From Microbispora amethystogenes (GTDB lineage: Bacteria > Actinomycetota > Actinomycetes > Streptosporangiales > Streptosporangiaceae), in assembly GCF_016863015.1 (NCBI RefSeq), contig NZ_BOOB01000010.1, positions 1 through 64,000 of the forward strand: DNA of 64,000 nt. Direction: 5' to 3'. Of this stretch, positions 10,301-17,006 are shown piece by piece (position 1 is the stretch's first letter; every line of letters starts with the position of its first letter). The notes under the pieces are model-generated. The model was given only the letters and a program-made list of their open reading frames with translations, was not told the DNA's origin and did not search any database. The translations under genes and the position numbers were made by a program.

Positions 10301-11303
10301 CGCCCACGTCGAAGCTGAACTTCGCCGCGCCGTCGCCCAGTGTGGCCTTGCCGGCGGGTTCGGCGCCGTCGACGGTGAGGGCAGAGACGCCGCCCGCGCC
10401 CGCGGCGGGCACGGTCGCGGACACCGGCGTGGTGCCCGCCACCAGCGTGCCGTCCGTGGGCGTCAGCCGGGGCGCCCCGGCCGGGGCGTTGTTCACGGTC
10501 ACGGCGTTCTTGACGGTGGCCCCGGACGCGGTCGTGGCGGTGATGGCGTGCTCGCCGTTCGCCAGCGTCGTGGTGTCCAGATCCGCCGCGAGACCGGTCG
10601 TCCCCTGCGGGTCGCCCTTGACGAAGAACTTCAGCGCGGCCTGCTTGAGCAGCGCGGTGTTCGAGCCGCAGTTGCCGTCGCCGAAGGAGAGGGTGTACGG
10701 GTTGTCCTCCCCGTCCGCGACCTCGCCGAGCAGTTCGAGGCCCACGTCGGACAGGACGAAGTCGTCGTAGTTGGTGCCGCACGAGCTCTGGACCGTCCCG
10801 GCGAAGATCTCGATCGTGTTCTCGCCCTTGACGAGGTGTTCGTTCGGGATCTCGATGGTCGCCCGCTCGTTCACGAGGTCGCCGATGTCGGTCCGGTACG
10901 CGCCGTTGACGAGCACGTAGTTGTGGTATCGCGCCTCCGTCGAGTTCGAGCCGACGTCGAAACGGAGCCTGGACACGCCCACCGTACGGGTGGCGTTCAG
11001 CGCGCCGCCGTCGACGGCCAGTCTCGTCACGCTGTCACCGGCCGCGGCGGGGACCGCCGCGACCTTCACCATGCCTTCGAGGTACGAACCACCGGCGGGG
11101 CTGAGCGTCGGCGGGGTGGGGGAACCGGTCGGCGCCGGGCTGGGACGCCCGCGGCCCGCTTGCGCGGGGTCGGGGTCGGCGTGCGCCGCGGTCACGACGG
11201 CCCCGGCGAGCAGCGTCGCGACCATGGCGATCACGGCGGCCACGGCGAGACGCCCTCGTCGCCTCACGCCTCCAAGCAGCTTTCTCGCTGCCACTGGCTG
11301 CAT
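7317..11303 (-). CDS. giant secreted calcineurin-like metallophosphoesterase with three tandem N-terminal repeats
   Basis: A 1328-residue exported phosphoesterase. The signal peptide ends near AHADP (residue 42). Three homologous segments of about 115 residues follow (about 112-228, 331-443, 466-578). Each has a SFDVG strand, (V/L)LVNG, a SCG..DDF motif and a GDG.CG motif, and resembles a carbohydrate-binding or Ig-like surface module. After further Ig-like stretches, the catalytic domain spans roughly 890-1190 with the metal ligands FTDTQ, HTGDIIEN, AGNHDN, LLSHDYL and AGHEHG. No LPXTG anchor is seen. The ATG at 11303 has GGAAGGGA nine bases upstream. It diverges from a secreted nuclease gene; both could serve phosphate scavenging. 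The substrate is unknown. Confidence 0.9.
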   Translation of the reverse strand: MQPVAARKLLGGVRRRGRLAVAAVIAMVATLLAGAVVTAAHADPDPAQAGRGRPSPAPTGSPTPPTLSPAGGSYLEGMVKVAAVPAAAGDSVTRLAVDGGALNATRTVGVSRLRFDVGSNSTEARYHNYVLVNGAYRTDIGDLVNERATIEIPNEHLVKGENTIEIFAGTVQSSCGTNYDDFVLSDVGLELLGEVADGEDNPYTLSFGDGNCGSNTALLKQAALKFFVKGDPQGTTGLAADLDTTTLANGEHAITATTASGATVKNAVTVNNAPAGAPRLTPTDGTLVAGTTPVSATVPAAGAGGVSALTVDGAEPAGKATLGDGAAKFSFDVGADAIEDKYDDFLLVNGKRVDLGGSWVNQRVTVAVPARLLVPGDNVIKFVTGDWKASCGVDRDDFTIANLGLALDGATVTGRDVKPSYDMGDGTCGSGQATLREVELRYTIEAPGVRVVRTLGSGDATLSFTVGSNSIEARYQNHLLVNGRKVVLDGDFVSRRVDFTFPNEYLVPGWNTIDFVTGTYPTSCGNNRDDFAISNIALAPVRGTASGQMLKSSYSMGDGNCGDNVNLLTEIDLEFLVDAPAAGLRADLDTTAIKDGRHTLAATSTTGEKATRTLVTDNTAPKVAASVPAAGEKITASVVLDVTLEDASGVVSGPDATLDGQAIALGAQVGPGLPPGRHTLAVTGADSLGNTATREIAFESAGIPDVPAELTPASGTADVPGTVTLSAKVAEPGGGKVKATFSEADILTPNQAYQGVADAVPTTLQVPGEKKLKATGLEPADGATLDAPAGRDVTYQRYDIQVKGHVDAPVLRWEGVIDPERLVSLRAWNTKARAWDLLTSARGAAEGQTALTAVVGDRYVDGQQVHVMVTGEDPFADDIDPGDPNGFADPSTYDFSIVHFTDTQYLSEGAVEQETAEERAVWESAYAGIVNWIKGNRDQRKISYVAHTGDIIENNIRKPADEATQREVTGELEVSSKQQKVLDDAGIPNGVIAGNHDNQSGTEDGPEAIYNKYYGPGRYQTAAQGWQHAEYGGPWKEGDNQNHYDLFSAGGLDFVVVGLSYGVTREEAEWADSVFKRFPGRNGILLSHDYLVPSTNPDGRGAGFSAPDGSMLYKTVVEKNPNVFLILAGHEHGVGTNVKPKVGQVGNGVVELLADYQFYTVSADRLGLTQVGGYNPDDQLQFGASFFRLLQFNVKRAELTVDTYSPLLNDFGAGEFDPLRRYDGREDNMVLPVDLTTRTTSFATDSLAIYKPTRVIGTSAVESGQVASVTWNRLKGDTAYAWFVTARSTGGGVTASEPSVFVTRDEHGRPGTWGPDSPLYRWFQHKKG

Positions 11304-11421
11304 CTGGTGCAGTCCCTTCCATCAGGTTCGATAAGACGCCGACAAAACGGCGTGGTCTTCGAGCGGCCACAGTGGATTTCAGGAGTGAACGACGTGCGTG
11401 AAGAGGCTGAAGCAAAGGCGA

Positions 11422-11450
11422 ACTATCGCCTCATTCTGGGCATATGTCAC
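11422..11450 (-). promoter_or_regulatory. promoter of the metallophosphoesterase gene
   Basis: On the minus strand, -35 GTGACA (11445-11450) and -10 GATAGT (11422-11427) have 17-base spacing, giving a leader of about 110 nt. GTTCGCC, which resembles a PHO-box unit, overlaps the -10 (11417-11423) and recurs at 11506-11512. Confidence 0.5.
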
Positions 11451-11568
11451 AAATAGCCAACAAATAGGCCACAGCACACGCAACCGGCAGAAGGCGATAG
11501 CCCTGGGCGAACTTTCATCCCGTTTGGGCGATTTGTCGGCAGCGAGGCTCCGGGCCGTGCGTGCCGCC

Positions 11569-11635
11569 GCCCATCAGGCGTTCACCGTTCATACATAGAA
11601 AAGATGGTCTGTGCTGATTAAGGCGGCTTTACTCT
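11569..11635 (+). promoter_or_regulatory. PHO-box-like repeats and leaderless promoter of the ExeM-type nuclease
   Basis: Three consecutive 11-base units (11569-11579, 11580-11590, 11591-11601) share a CA(C/T) core. The middle one, GTTCACCGTTC, contains the GTTCACC consensus of streptomycete PhoP sites. A -10-like TACTCT (11630-11635) lies six bases before the ATG at 11642, and no proper -35 is visible, which fits an activator-dependent, leaderless transcript. PhoP binding is inference. Confidence 0.45.
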
Positions 11636-11641
11636 CAGGCC

Positions 11642-14098
11642 ATGCGCGCAACACCTCGGGCACTCGCGATCCTCGTCACCGCCGGCCTCGCCGCCGGCTC
11701 GATCGCCGCCCTCTCGCCCGCTCCCGCCGCCGCGGCGCCGGGAACAGTAGTGATCAGCCAGGTCTACGGGGGAGGCGGAAACTCCGGCGCCCCCCTCACC
11801 AACGACTACGTCGAACTCTTCAACCGCACCGGCGCCTCCGTCTCGCTGAGCGGCTGGTCGGTGCAGTACACCAGTGCGACCGGAACCGGGAACTTCTCCG
11901 CCAACAAGACCGACCTCAGCGGCACCCTCGCCCCGGGGCAGTACCACCTGGTCCAGCTCGCGGCGGGCACCACGCCCAGCGGCTCCCTGCCGACGCCCGA
12001 CGACGTCGGCGGCGTCAACATGAGCGGCACGGCGGGCAAGCTCGCGCTGGTACGCTCCACCACCGGCCTGGCCTGCAACGGCTCCACCGTTCCCTGCACC
12101 GATGAGCAGCTCGCGCTCGTCGCGGACCTGGTCGGCTACGGCACCGCGAACTTCTTCGAGGGCACCCCCGCGCCCGGGCTCACCAACGGCACCGCCGCGA
12201 TCCGCAGGGGCGGCGGCTGCACCGACACCGACGACAACGGCGCCGACTTCGAGGCCGCGGCGCCCGCGCCGCGCAATAGCGCCACCACGGCGGCCCCCTG
12301 CGCCGGCCCGGATCCGTCCCCGTCTCCCTCGGCCACTCCGAGCGAGAGCCCGAGCCCGTCCGCCTCTCCCTCCGCGTCCCCGAGCGAGAGCCCGAGCCCG
12401 TCGCCGTCCGCCTCCCCCTCGCCGAGCGCGAGCCCGTCGCCCTCCACCACCCCGAGCCCGCCGCCCACGTGCGACACGCCGGTCACCCACCGGATCGCGC
12501 AGGTGCAGGGCGACGGCGACGTCAGCCCCGTCGCCGGCCAGGACGTCCGGGTCGAGGGCGTCGTCACCGGCTCCTTCCAGGGCGCCGGTCAGCTCGGCGG
12601 CTTCTACGTCCAGGACCCCAAGCCGGACAAGGACCCGGCGACCTCCGAGGGCCTGTTCGTGTTCTCCTCCTCGCCGGTCAAGGCCGGCGACCGCGTCCTC
12701 GTCTCCGGCAAGGCGGTCGAGTACAACGGCCTCACGGAGATCTCGCCGACCACGGCGGTGAACGTGTGCGGCACCGGCACGATCAAGCCGGTTGAGGTGA
12801 ATCTGCCGCTCAAGGAGGGCGTCACCTTCGAGCGGTACGAGAACATGCTCGTCACCTTCAAGGACGACATGGCCGCCTCCGAGATCTACAACCTCGGCCG
12901 GTACGGCGAGATCACCCTCGCGGAGGGCGGCCGCCTGTGGCAGCCGACCGACCGCAAGGGCGTGGACACCGGGAAGGACGCGCGGCGTTCGATCCTGCTC
13001 GACGACGGCTCCAACGCGCAGAACCCGCCGACCCTGCCGTACCACACCGAGGGATCCAACACGGTCCGGATCGGCGACGAGGTGAAGAACCTGACCGGGG
13101 TGCTCACCTACGGCTTCGGCGTCTACCGCGTCGAGCCGACCCAGCCGGTCGTGTTCCGGCCGGAGAACCCGCGGCCCGCGAAGCCGGAGAGGGTCGGCGG
13201 CAACGTCCGGGTGGCCAGCCTCAACACGCTCAACTGGTTCACCACCCTGAAGTCCCGGGGCGCGACCACCGCCGCCGAGCGGGACCGCCAGCTCACGAAG
13301 CTGGTCGCCAACATCCTCGCTCTCGACCCCGACGTGGCCGGCCTGATGGAGATCGAGCGCAACAACAACGTCGCGCTGAACGCCCTGGTCGACGCGTTGA
13401 ACGCCGAGGCGGGCGCGGGCACGTACAAGGCGATCACCCACCCGAACCCGGGCACCGACCTCATCCAGACCGCACTGATCTACAAGCCGGCCAAGGTCAC
13501 CCCGATCGGCGGGCCGCAGTCCTCCGCCGATCCGATCTTCAGCCGTCCGCCGCTGGTGCAGACCTTCGGCAGGGCGAACGGCAAGGGCGAGATCTTCACC
13601 ATCCTGGTCAACCACTTCAAGTCCAAGGGCTGCACCGACGGGCCCGACTCGATTCCCGCCACCGGCGCCGACGCCGACCAGGGGGACGGCCAGAGCTGCT
13701 TCAACGCCAAGCGGGTCAAGCAGGCCCAGGCCGTGCTGGCCCTGATCGACAGCCTCAAGCTGCGGAACACGCTCGTCGTCGGCGACATCAACGCCTACGG
13801 CGAGGAGGACCCCATCCACACCTTCGAGGAAGCCGGGCTGGTCAGCCTGAGCAAGAAGCATGTCAAGAAGGAGGACCGCTACAGCTACCTCTTCGAGGGC
13901 CTGTCGGGCGAGCTCGACCACGCCCTGGCCGACAAGAAGCTGAACAGGCTGGTGACCGGCGCCACCATCTGGCACGTCAACGCCGATGAGGGCAGGTTCA
14001 TGGACTACAACACCGAGTTCAACCCGCCCTACCTGTACGCGCCCGACGCCTACCGCTCCTCCGACCACGATCCGCTGCTGATCGGGCTCGGCCTCTGA
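11642..14098 (+). CDS. secreted ExeM/NucH-type nuclease with lamin-tail domain
   Basis: An 818-residue extracellular nuclease, predicted to degrade DNA for phosphate and nucleosides. Residues 1-32 are a signal peptide. Residues 33-160 are a lamin-tail domain (VVISQVYGGGGNSGA, NDYVELFNRTG, LSGWSVQY). A Ser/Pro linker covers about 222-272. An OB-like domain (residues about 278-400, HRIAQVQGDGDVSPVAGQ) precedes the endonuclease/exonuclease/phosphatase fold from about 520: VASLNTLNW, LMEIERNN, LVNHFKSKG, VGDINAYGEEDP and SSDHDPLLIGL hold the metal and catalytic residues. The ATG probably coincides with the transcription start, because a -10 lies six bases upstream. A 15-bp terminator hairpin follows. 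The order matches bacterial ExeM/NucH proteins. Confidence 0.92.
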   Translation: MRATPRALAILVTAGLAAGSIAALSPAPAAAAPGTVVISQVYGGGGNSGAPLTNDYVELFNRTGASVSLSGWSVQYTSATGTGNFSANKTDLSGTLAPGQYHLVQLAAGTTPSGSLPTPDDVGGVNMSGTAGKLALVRSTTGLACNGSTVPCTDEQLALVADLVGYGTANFFEGTPAPGLTNGTAAIRRGGGCTDTDDNGADFEAAAPAPRNSATTAAPCAGPDPSPSPSATPSESPSPSASPSASPSESPSPSPSASPSPSASPSPSTTPSPPPTCDTPVTHRIAQVQGDGDVSPVAGQDVRVEGVVTGSFQGAGQLGGFYVQDPKPDKDPATSEGLFVFSSSPVKAGDRVLVSGKAVEYNGLTEISPTTAVNVCGTGTIKPVEVNLPLKEGVTFERYENMLVTFKDDMAASEIYNLGRYGEITLAEGGRLWQPTDRKGVDTGKDARRSILLDDGSNAQNPPTLPYHTEGSNTVRIGDEVKNLTGVLTYGFGVYRVEPTQPVVFRPENPRPAKPERVGGNVRVASLNTLNWFTTLKSRGATTAAERDRQLTKLVANILALDPDVAGLMEIERNNNVALNALVDALNAEAGAGTYKAITHPNPGTDLIQTALIYKPAKVTPIGGPQSSADPIFSRPPLVQTFGRANGKGEIFTILVNHFKSKGCTDGPDSIPATGADADQGDGQSCFNAKRVKQAQAVLALIDSLKLRNTLVVGDINAYGEEDPIHTFEEAGLVSLSKKHVKKEDRYSYLFEGLSGELDHALADKKLNRLVTGATIWHVNADEGRFMDYNTEFNPPYLYAPDAYRSSDHDPLLIGLGL

Positions 14099-14125
14099 CG
14101 GAGCACGTCCCCCCGCCGGGGGGCC

Positions 14126-14158
14126 GGGGCCATGACGGGAGAGTCCCGCCATGGCCCC
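14126..14158 (+). terminator. terminator of the nuclease gene
   Basis: A 15-bp stem with one mismatch: GGGGCCATGACGGGA (14126-14140) and TCCCGCCATGGCCCC (14144-14158), closed by a GAG loop. No U tract, as is usual in high-GC actinomycetes. Confidence 0.75.
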
Positions 14159-14173
14159 ACCGCCGTGACGGCC

Positions 14174-14199
14174 CGCGTTGCCGGACAACCGGCAACGCG
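14174..14199. terminator. second hairpin after the nuclease gene
   Basis: CGCGTTGCCGG (14174-14184) and CCGGCAACGCG (14189-14199) form a perfect 11-bp stem with an ACAA loop. It may back up the terminator or act in the regulatory region of the downstream P450. Between it and that gene is a 9-codon frame (GTG 14223 to TGA 14252) with AAAGGAA in front, probably fortuitous. Confidence 0.45.
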
Positions 14200-14248
14200 T
14201 GCTCGATCACGAGAAAGGAACAGTGCCGCCCCCTGCGCCTCCGGGCCG

Positions 14249-14277
14249 CTGACAGACGCGGCCGGGCACTCTAAGAT
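14249..14277 (+). promoter_or_regulatory. promoter of the P450 gene
   Basis: CTGACA (14249-14254) and TAAGAT (14272-14277) with exactly 17 bases between them form a good housekeeping-type promoter. The expected leader is about 60 nt. Confidence 0.55.
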
Positions 14278-14342
14278 CGCCGCCCAGACCCGGGCGTCGC
14301 GCAATCGGCGCCGTCCAGGCGACCGGAAAGGCGGGCGATTCC

Positions 14343-15737
14343 TTGACCCCCGACATATGGCCGGTGCCGGCCGCGGAAGACCTGGCGTCGATGCCCCTCG
14401 AATCCCTGCTGACGAGGGAGTACCAAGCGGATCCCGCACGCGTGCACGAACGCCTCCGCGCCGCGTACGGCCCGGTGGCCCCGATCGAGCTGCACGGTGT
14501 GCCGGTGTGGTTCGCCTTCGGGTACGACGAGGTGCGCTACATCATGCAGAACCCGGACGAGTTCTGGAGCAAGCATGTCGGCCACTGGCGGGCGTTCACC
14601 GAGGGCCGGATCCCCGCCGACTGGCCGCTGATCCCCCTCCTGTCCGCCGACAACTCGGGCTTCCACGACGGAGACCGGCACCGCGGTCTCCGGGGCGCGT
14701 GGATCGCCGGCCTGCGGGAGTTCCAGGAGCCCGGTGGGGAGCACACCCAGAAGTTGGAACGCGCCATTCTGAAGTACTGCGACGACCTCATCGGCGTCAT
14801 GACGGAAGGCGCGCCCACCGGATGGGCGGACCTGGCCGCGCAGTACGGGCGGCCGCTGCCCCTCATGGTCGCCAACCACCTCCTCGGCGTCACCCTCGAC
14901 CGCGGCGAAGAGATGATCATGGATCAGTGGCGCCTGCTGGACGGTCCCGACGCCGCCGGGGCCTACCAGCGCCTGAACACGGCCCTCCTGGAACTGGCGA
15001 CGGCCAAGCGCCACCGGCCCGGTCACGACCTGCCCTCCGCCATGTTCGCGGCCGCCCCCGCCCTCACCCCCGAGGAGGTGGCGCGCGAGCTGTTCATGCT
15101 GTCCGGCTTCCTCGACTTCACCGGCAGCCTGATCTGCAACGTCATCCTCGAGGCCGTCGGCAACCCGAACCTGCGGACGTCGGTGACGTCGGGGCAGATC
15201 GAGGAGCTGGTCAACCGCGTCGCCCTGCTCAACCCCGCGCTGGCCAACCTGACCTTCCGTTACGCCAGGACGACCGTCAAGCTCGGCCGCTTCACGATCG
15301 CCGCCGGAGACCCGGTCATGCTGTCCATCTCGGGCGCGCACGCCGATCCCCTGTTCGCCTCCGCCCTGAACCGCGACACCGTACGCAGCACCCGGGCTCA
15401 TCTCGCCTGGGGCGCCGGCCCGCACAGGTGTCCCAGCCAGCGGCTGGCCACCCAGATGTGCACGATCGCCGTACGCCGGCTGCTCGACCGGTTCTCGGCG
15501 CTCACCCTGGCGACCCCGCCCGAGCAGTTGCCCTGGCGGCCCTCCCCGTTCGTCCGCGCGCTGCGCTCCCTGCCCGTGCGGTTCGAGGTCAACCCCAACG
15601 CCGTGCCCGTGTCCCGCCCGGGTCAGGCGACCGCCGGCCAGGAGCCGCCGCCGGAGGAGACCGATGCCGACGGCTGGCGGCCGCCCGCCCGTTCCGGCTT
15701 CTGGACGTTCCTGCGGAAGCTGCGCCGCGCCCCCTGA
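14343..15737 (+). CDS. cytochrome P450 without a canonical ExxR motif (CYP157-like)
   Basis: Heme-thiolate protein of 464 residues. The heme ligand is Cys363 in HLAWGAGPHRCPSQRLA. In the K helix the sequence is E287-E-L-V-N-R292: the Glu and Arg are one residue too far apart for ExxR, and the helix is followed by LANLTFRYAR. The I-helix reads LSGFLDFTGSL instead of the usual A/G-G-x-(D/E)-T. Loss of ExxR is known for the CYP157 family of streptomycetes, and the N-terminal VAPIELHGVPVWFAFGYDEV also recalls it, but the conservon genes that usually accompany CYP157 are absent. The TTG start at 14343 has GGAAAGG upstream; ATG 14391 is the alternative. The C-terminal 35 residues are polar and probably disordered. 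An E1-like enzyme gene follows. Confidence 0.85.
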   Translation: MTPDIWPVPAAEDLASMPLESLLTREYQADPARVHERLRAAYGPVAPIELHGVPVWFAFGYDEVRYIMQNPDEFWSKHVGHWRAFTEGRIPADWPLIPLLSADNSGFHDGDRHRGLRGAWIAGLREFQEPGGEHTQKLERAILKYCDDLIGVMTEGAPTGWADLAAQYGRPLPLMVANHLLGVTLDRGEEMIMDQWRLLDGPDAAGAYQRLNTALLELATAKRHRPGHDLPSAMFAAAPALTPEEVARELFMLSGFLDFTGSLICNVILEAVGNPNLRTSVTSGQIEELVNRVALLNPALANLTFRYARTTVKLGRFTIAAGDPVMLSISGAHADPLFASALNRDTVRSTRAHLAWGAGPHRCPSQRLATQMCTIAVRRLLDRFSALTLATPPEQLPWRPSPFVRALRSLPVRFEVNPNAVPVSRPGQATAGQEPPPEETDADGWRPPARSGFWTFLRKLRRAP

Positions 15738-15769
15738 GCCGGCCGAGTGAGCCGGCCCCGTAAGCCCGC

Positions 15770-15820
15770 CGATGCGCCTTCGGCATCGTTCTTGACAGAC
15801 CTGGACACTTCCAGAAAGAT
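15770..15820 (+). promoter_or_regulatory. hairpin and promoter between the P450 and the E1-like gene
   Basis: A small stem CGATGC/GCATCG (15770-15788) followed by GTTCTT could end the P450 transcript. Immediately after it, TTGACA (15792-15797) and AAAGAT (15815-15820) are spaced by 17 bases, an independent promoter for the E1-like gene. Confidence 0.5.
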
Positions 15821-15864
15821 CCACCTGTCGATGATGGTCATGCTCGCGATGCCGAGAGGTCGCC

Positions 15865-17004
15865 GTGCGGTTGCCCCGTGTGAAAGCCCAGCACCGTCCG
15901 CACAGATACGGTACGGACCGGATCCGGATAGGCGGGCCGACCTACGGCGCGACGGCGGAGATCCGCGATCCCGACGGCCACGCCTGGGCGGCGCTGAACG
16001 CGATGGACGGCACGCGGACCCCCGAGGAGATCGCCACCCGTCTGGTCCGCGCCTTTCCCGGGCTGCCCGAGACCGAGGCGGCCGGCGTCGTCCGTCTCCT
16101 GCTCGACTCGGGGTACGTCGAGGACGCCGCGGGCCCGCGGTCCGAGGAGTTCGGCCTGCCCGAGCTCGAACGATACTCACGCAACGCGGCGTACTTCCGC
16201 GGCGCCGACCTCGTGCCCCGCGACATCCCCCGCGAGGGCCCCCGTGATCACGGTTGGGAGGCGCAGGTGCGCCTCAAGCGCTCGCGTGTCCTCGTCCTCG
16301 GGCTGGGCGGCACGGGCAGCCACACCGCCTGGGCGCTCGCCGCGTGCGGCGTCGGCGAGATCCACTGCGTCGACCGCGACGTGGTCGAACTGTCCGACCT
16401 CACCCGGCAGGCCCTCTACCGCGAGGCCGACGTCGGCAGCCCCAAGGTGGAGGTGGCCGCCGCCCGGCTCGCCGAGGTCAACTCCTCCGTACGGGTGACC
16501 GGGGAGACCCGCGCGGCCGAGTGCGAGGAGGACATGCTCGACCTCGTCCGCGGCTTCGACGCCGTGGCGATGTGCGCCGACGAGCCCGCCGGCCGGGGCG
16601 GCATCCGCGTCTGGGCCAACCGCGCCTGCCTGGCGGAGCGGATCCCCTGGGCGCTCGGCGGCTACAACGGCCCGCTGGTCAGCGTGGCCGCGTTCGTCCC
16701 CGGCGGACCGTGCTACGAGTGCCTGACCGCGAGCGTCGACGCCTCACTCGCCCCCGGAATCCCGGTCGGCCTCGGCGGGCCGGGCGTGATCGCGCCCTCG
16801 GCCGGGGTGTCGGGGCACCTGACCGCCCAGGCCGTCATCGCGTTCCTGACCGGGATCCCCGCGGCCCTGGGCAGCCACGTCACCGGGGTCAACCTCGTCT
16901 CCCCCGACCAGCACGTCTACACCCGCCCTCCGGCGGCGCCGGACTGCCCGGCCTGCGCCCCGCACAGGCTGCCCGCCGAACCCCTCCGCAGCGTCGCGGG
17001 CTGA
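15865..17004 (+). CDS. E1-like (ThiF/MoeB family) adenylyltransferase with N-terminal leader-binding-like domain
   Basis: ATP-dependent enzyme that should adenylate a peptide or protein C-terminus or a carboxylate. Residues 18-90 (RIRIGGPTYGATAEIRDPDG, LLLDSGYV) resemble the PqqD/winged-helix leader-binding domains fused to E1 enzymes in ribosomal peptide pathways. The Rossmann core starts at 140 with GLGGTG (146-151), Asp170, Arg181 and Lys194 in the expected ATP-contact positions, and two CxxC pairs (283-286, 361-364) for structural zinc. No JAB or ThiS-like partner is nearby, and I found no convincing precursor peptide. The GTG at 15865 follows GAGAGG. The stop lies two bases from that of the convergent kinase. 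Its partner may be the preceding P450. Confidence 0.85.
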   Translation: MRLPRVKAQHRPHRYGTDRIRIGGPTYGATAEIRDPDGHAWAALNAMDGTRTPEEIATRLVRAFPGLPETEAAGVVRLLLDSGYVEDAAGPRSEEFGLPELERYSRNAAYFRGADLVPRDIPREGPRDHGWEAQVRLKRSRVLVLGLGGTGSHTAWALAACGVGEIHCVDRDVVELSDLTRQALYREADVGSPKVEVAAARLAEVNSSVRVTGETRAAECEEDMLDLVRGFDAVAMCADEPAGRGGIRVWANRACLAERIPWALGGYNGPLVSVAAFVPGGPCYECLTASVDASLAPGIPVGLGGPGVIAPSAGVSGHLTAQAVIAFLTGIPAALGSHVTGVNLVSPDQHVYTRPPAAPDCPACAPHRLPAEPLRSVAG

Positions 17005-17006
17005 GG

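Larger units (their letters stand above)
11304..11641. other. 338-base divergent promoter region
   Basis: Contains only the two promoters listed separately. It also holds a pair of related blocks, GGCGAACTATCGCC (11417-11430) and GGCGATAG...GGCGAAC (11493-11512), which form inverted copies of the same words. No gene is visible in it. Confidence 0.5.

Noticed and set aside
5832-11456. An 1874-codon open frame on the plus strand opposite the metallophosphoesterase
   Set aside because: It is Arg/Gly/Val/His-rich with no domain. It mirrors the codon bias of the real minus-strand genes and crosses several of them.
14223-14252. A 9-codon leader ORF with a ribosome site upstream of the P450
   Set aside because: It lies before and across the -35 of the predicted P450 promoter, so it would not be on that mRNA.
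15747-16247. Possible precursor peptide gene between the P450 and the E1-like gene
   Set aside because: The frame has no stop until deep inside the E1 gene, no good ribosome site, and the only peptide-like part (SFLTDLDTSRKIHLSMMVML) overlaps the E1 promoter TTGACA-17-AAAGAT.
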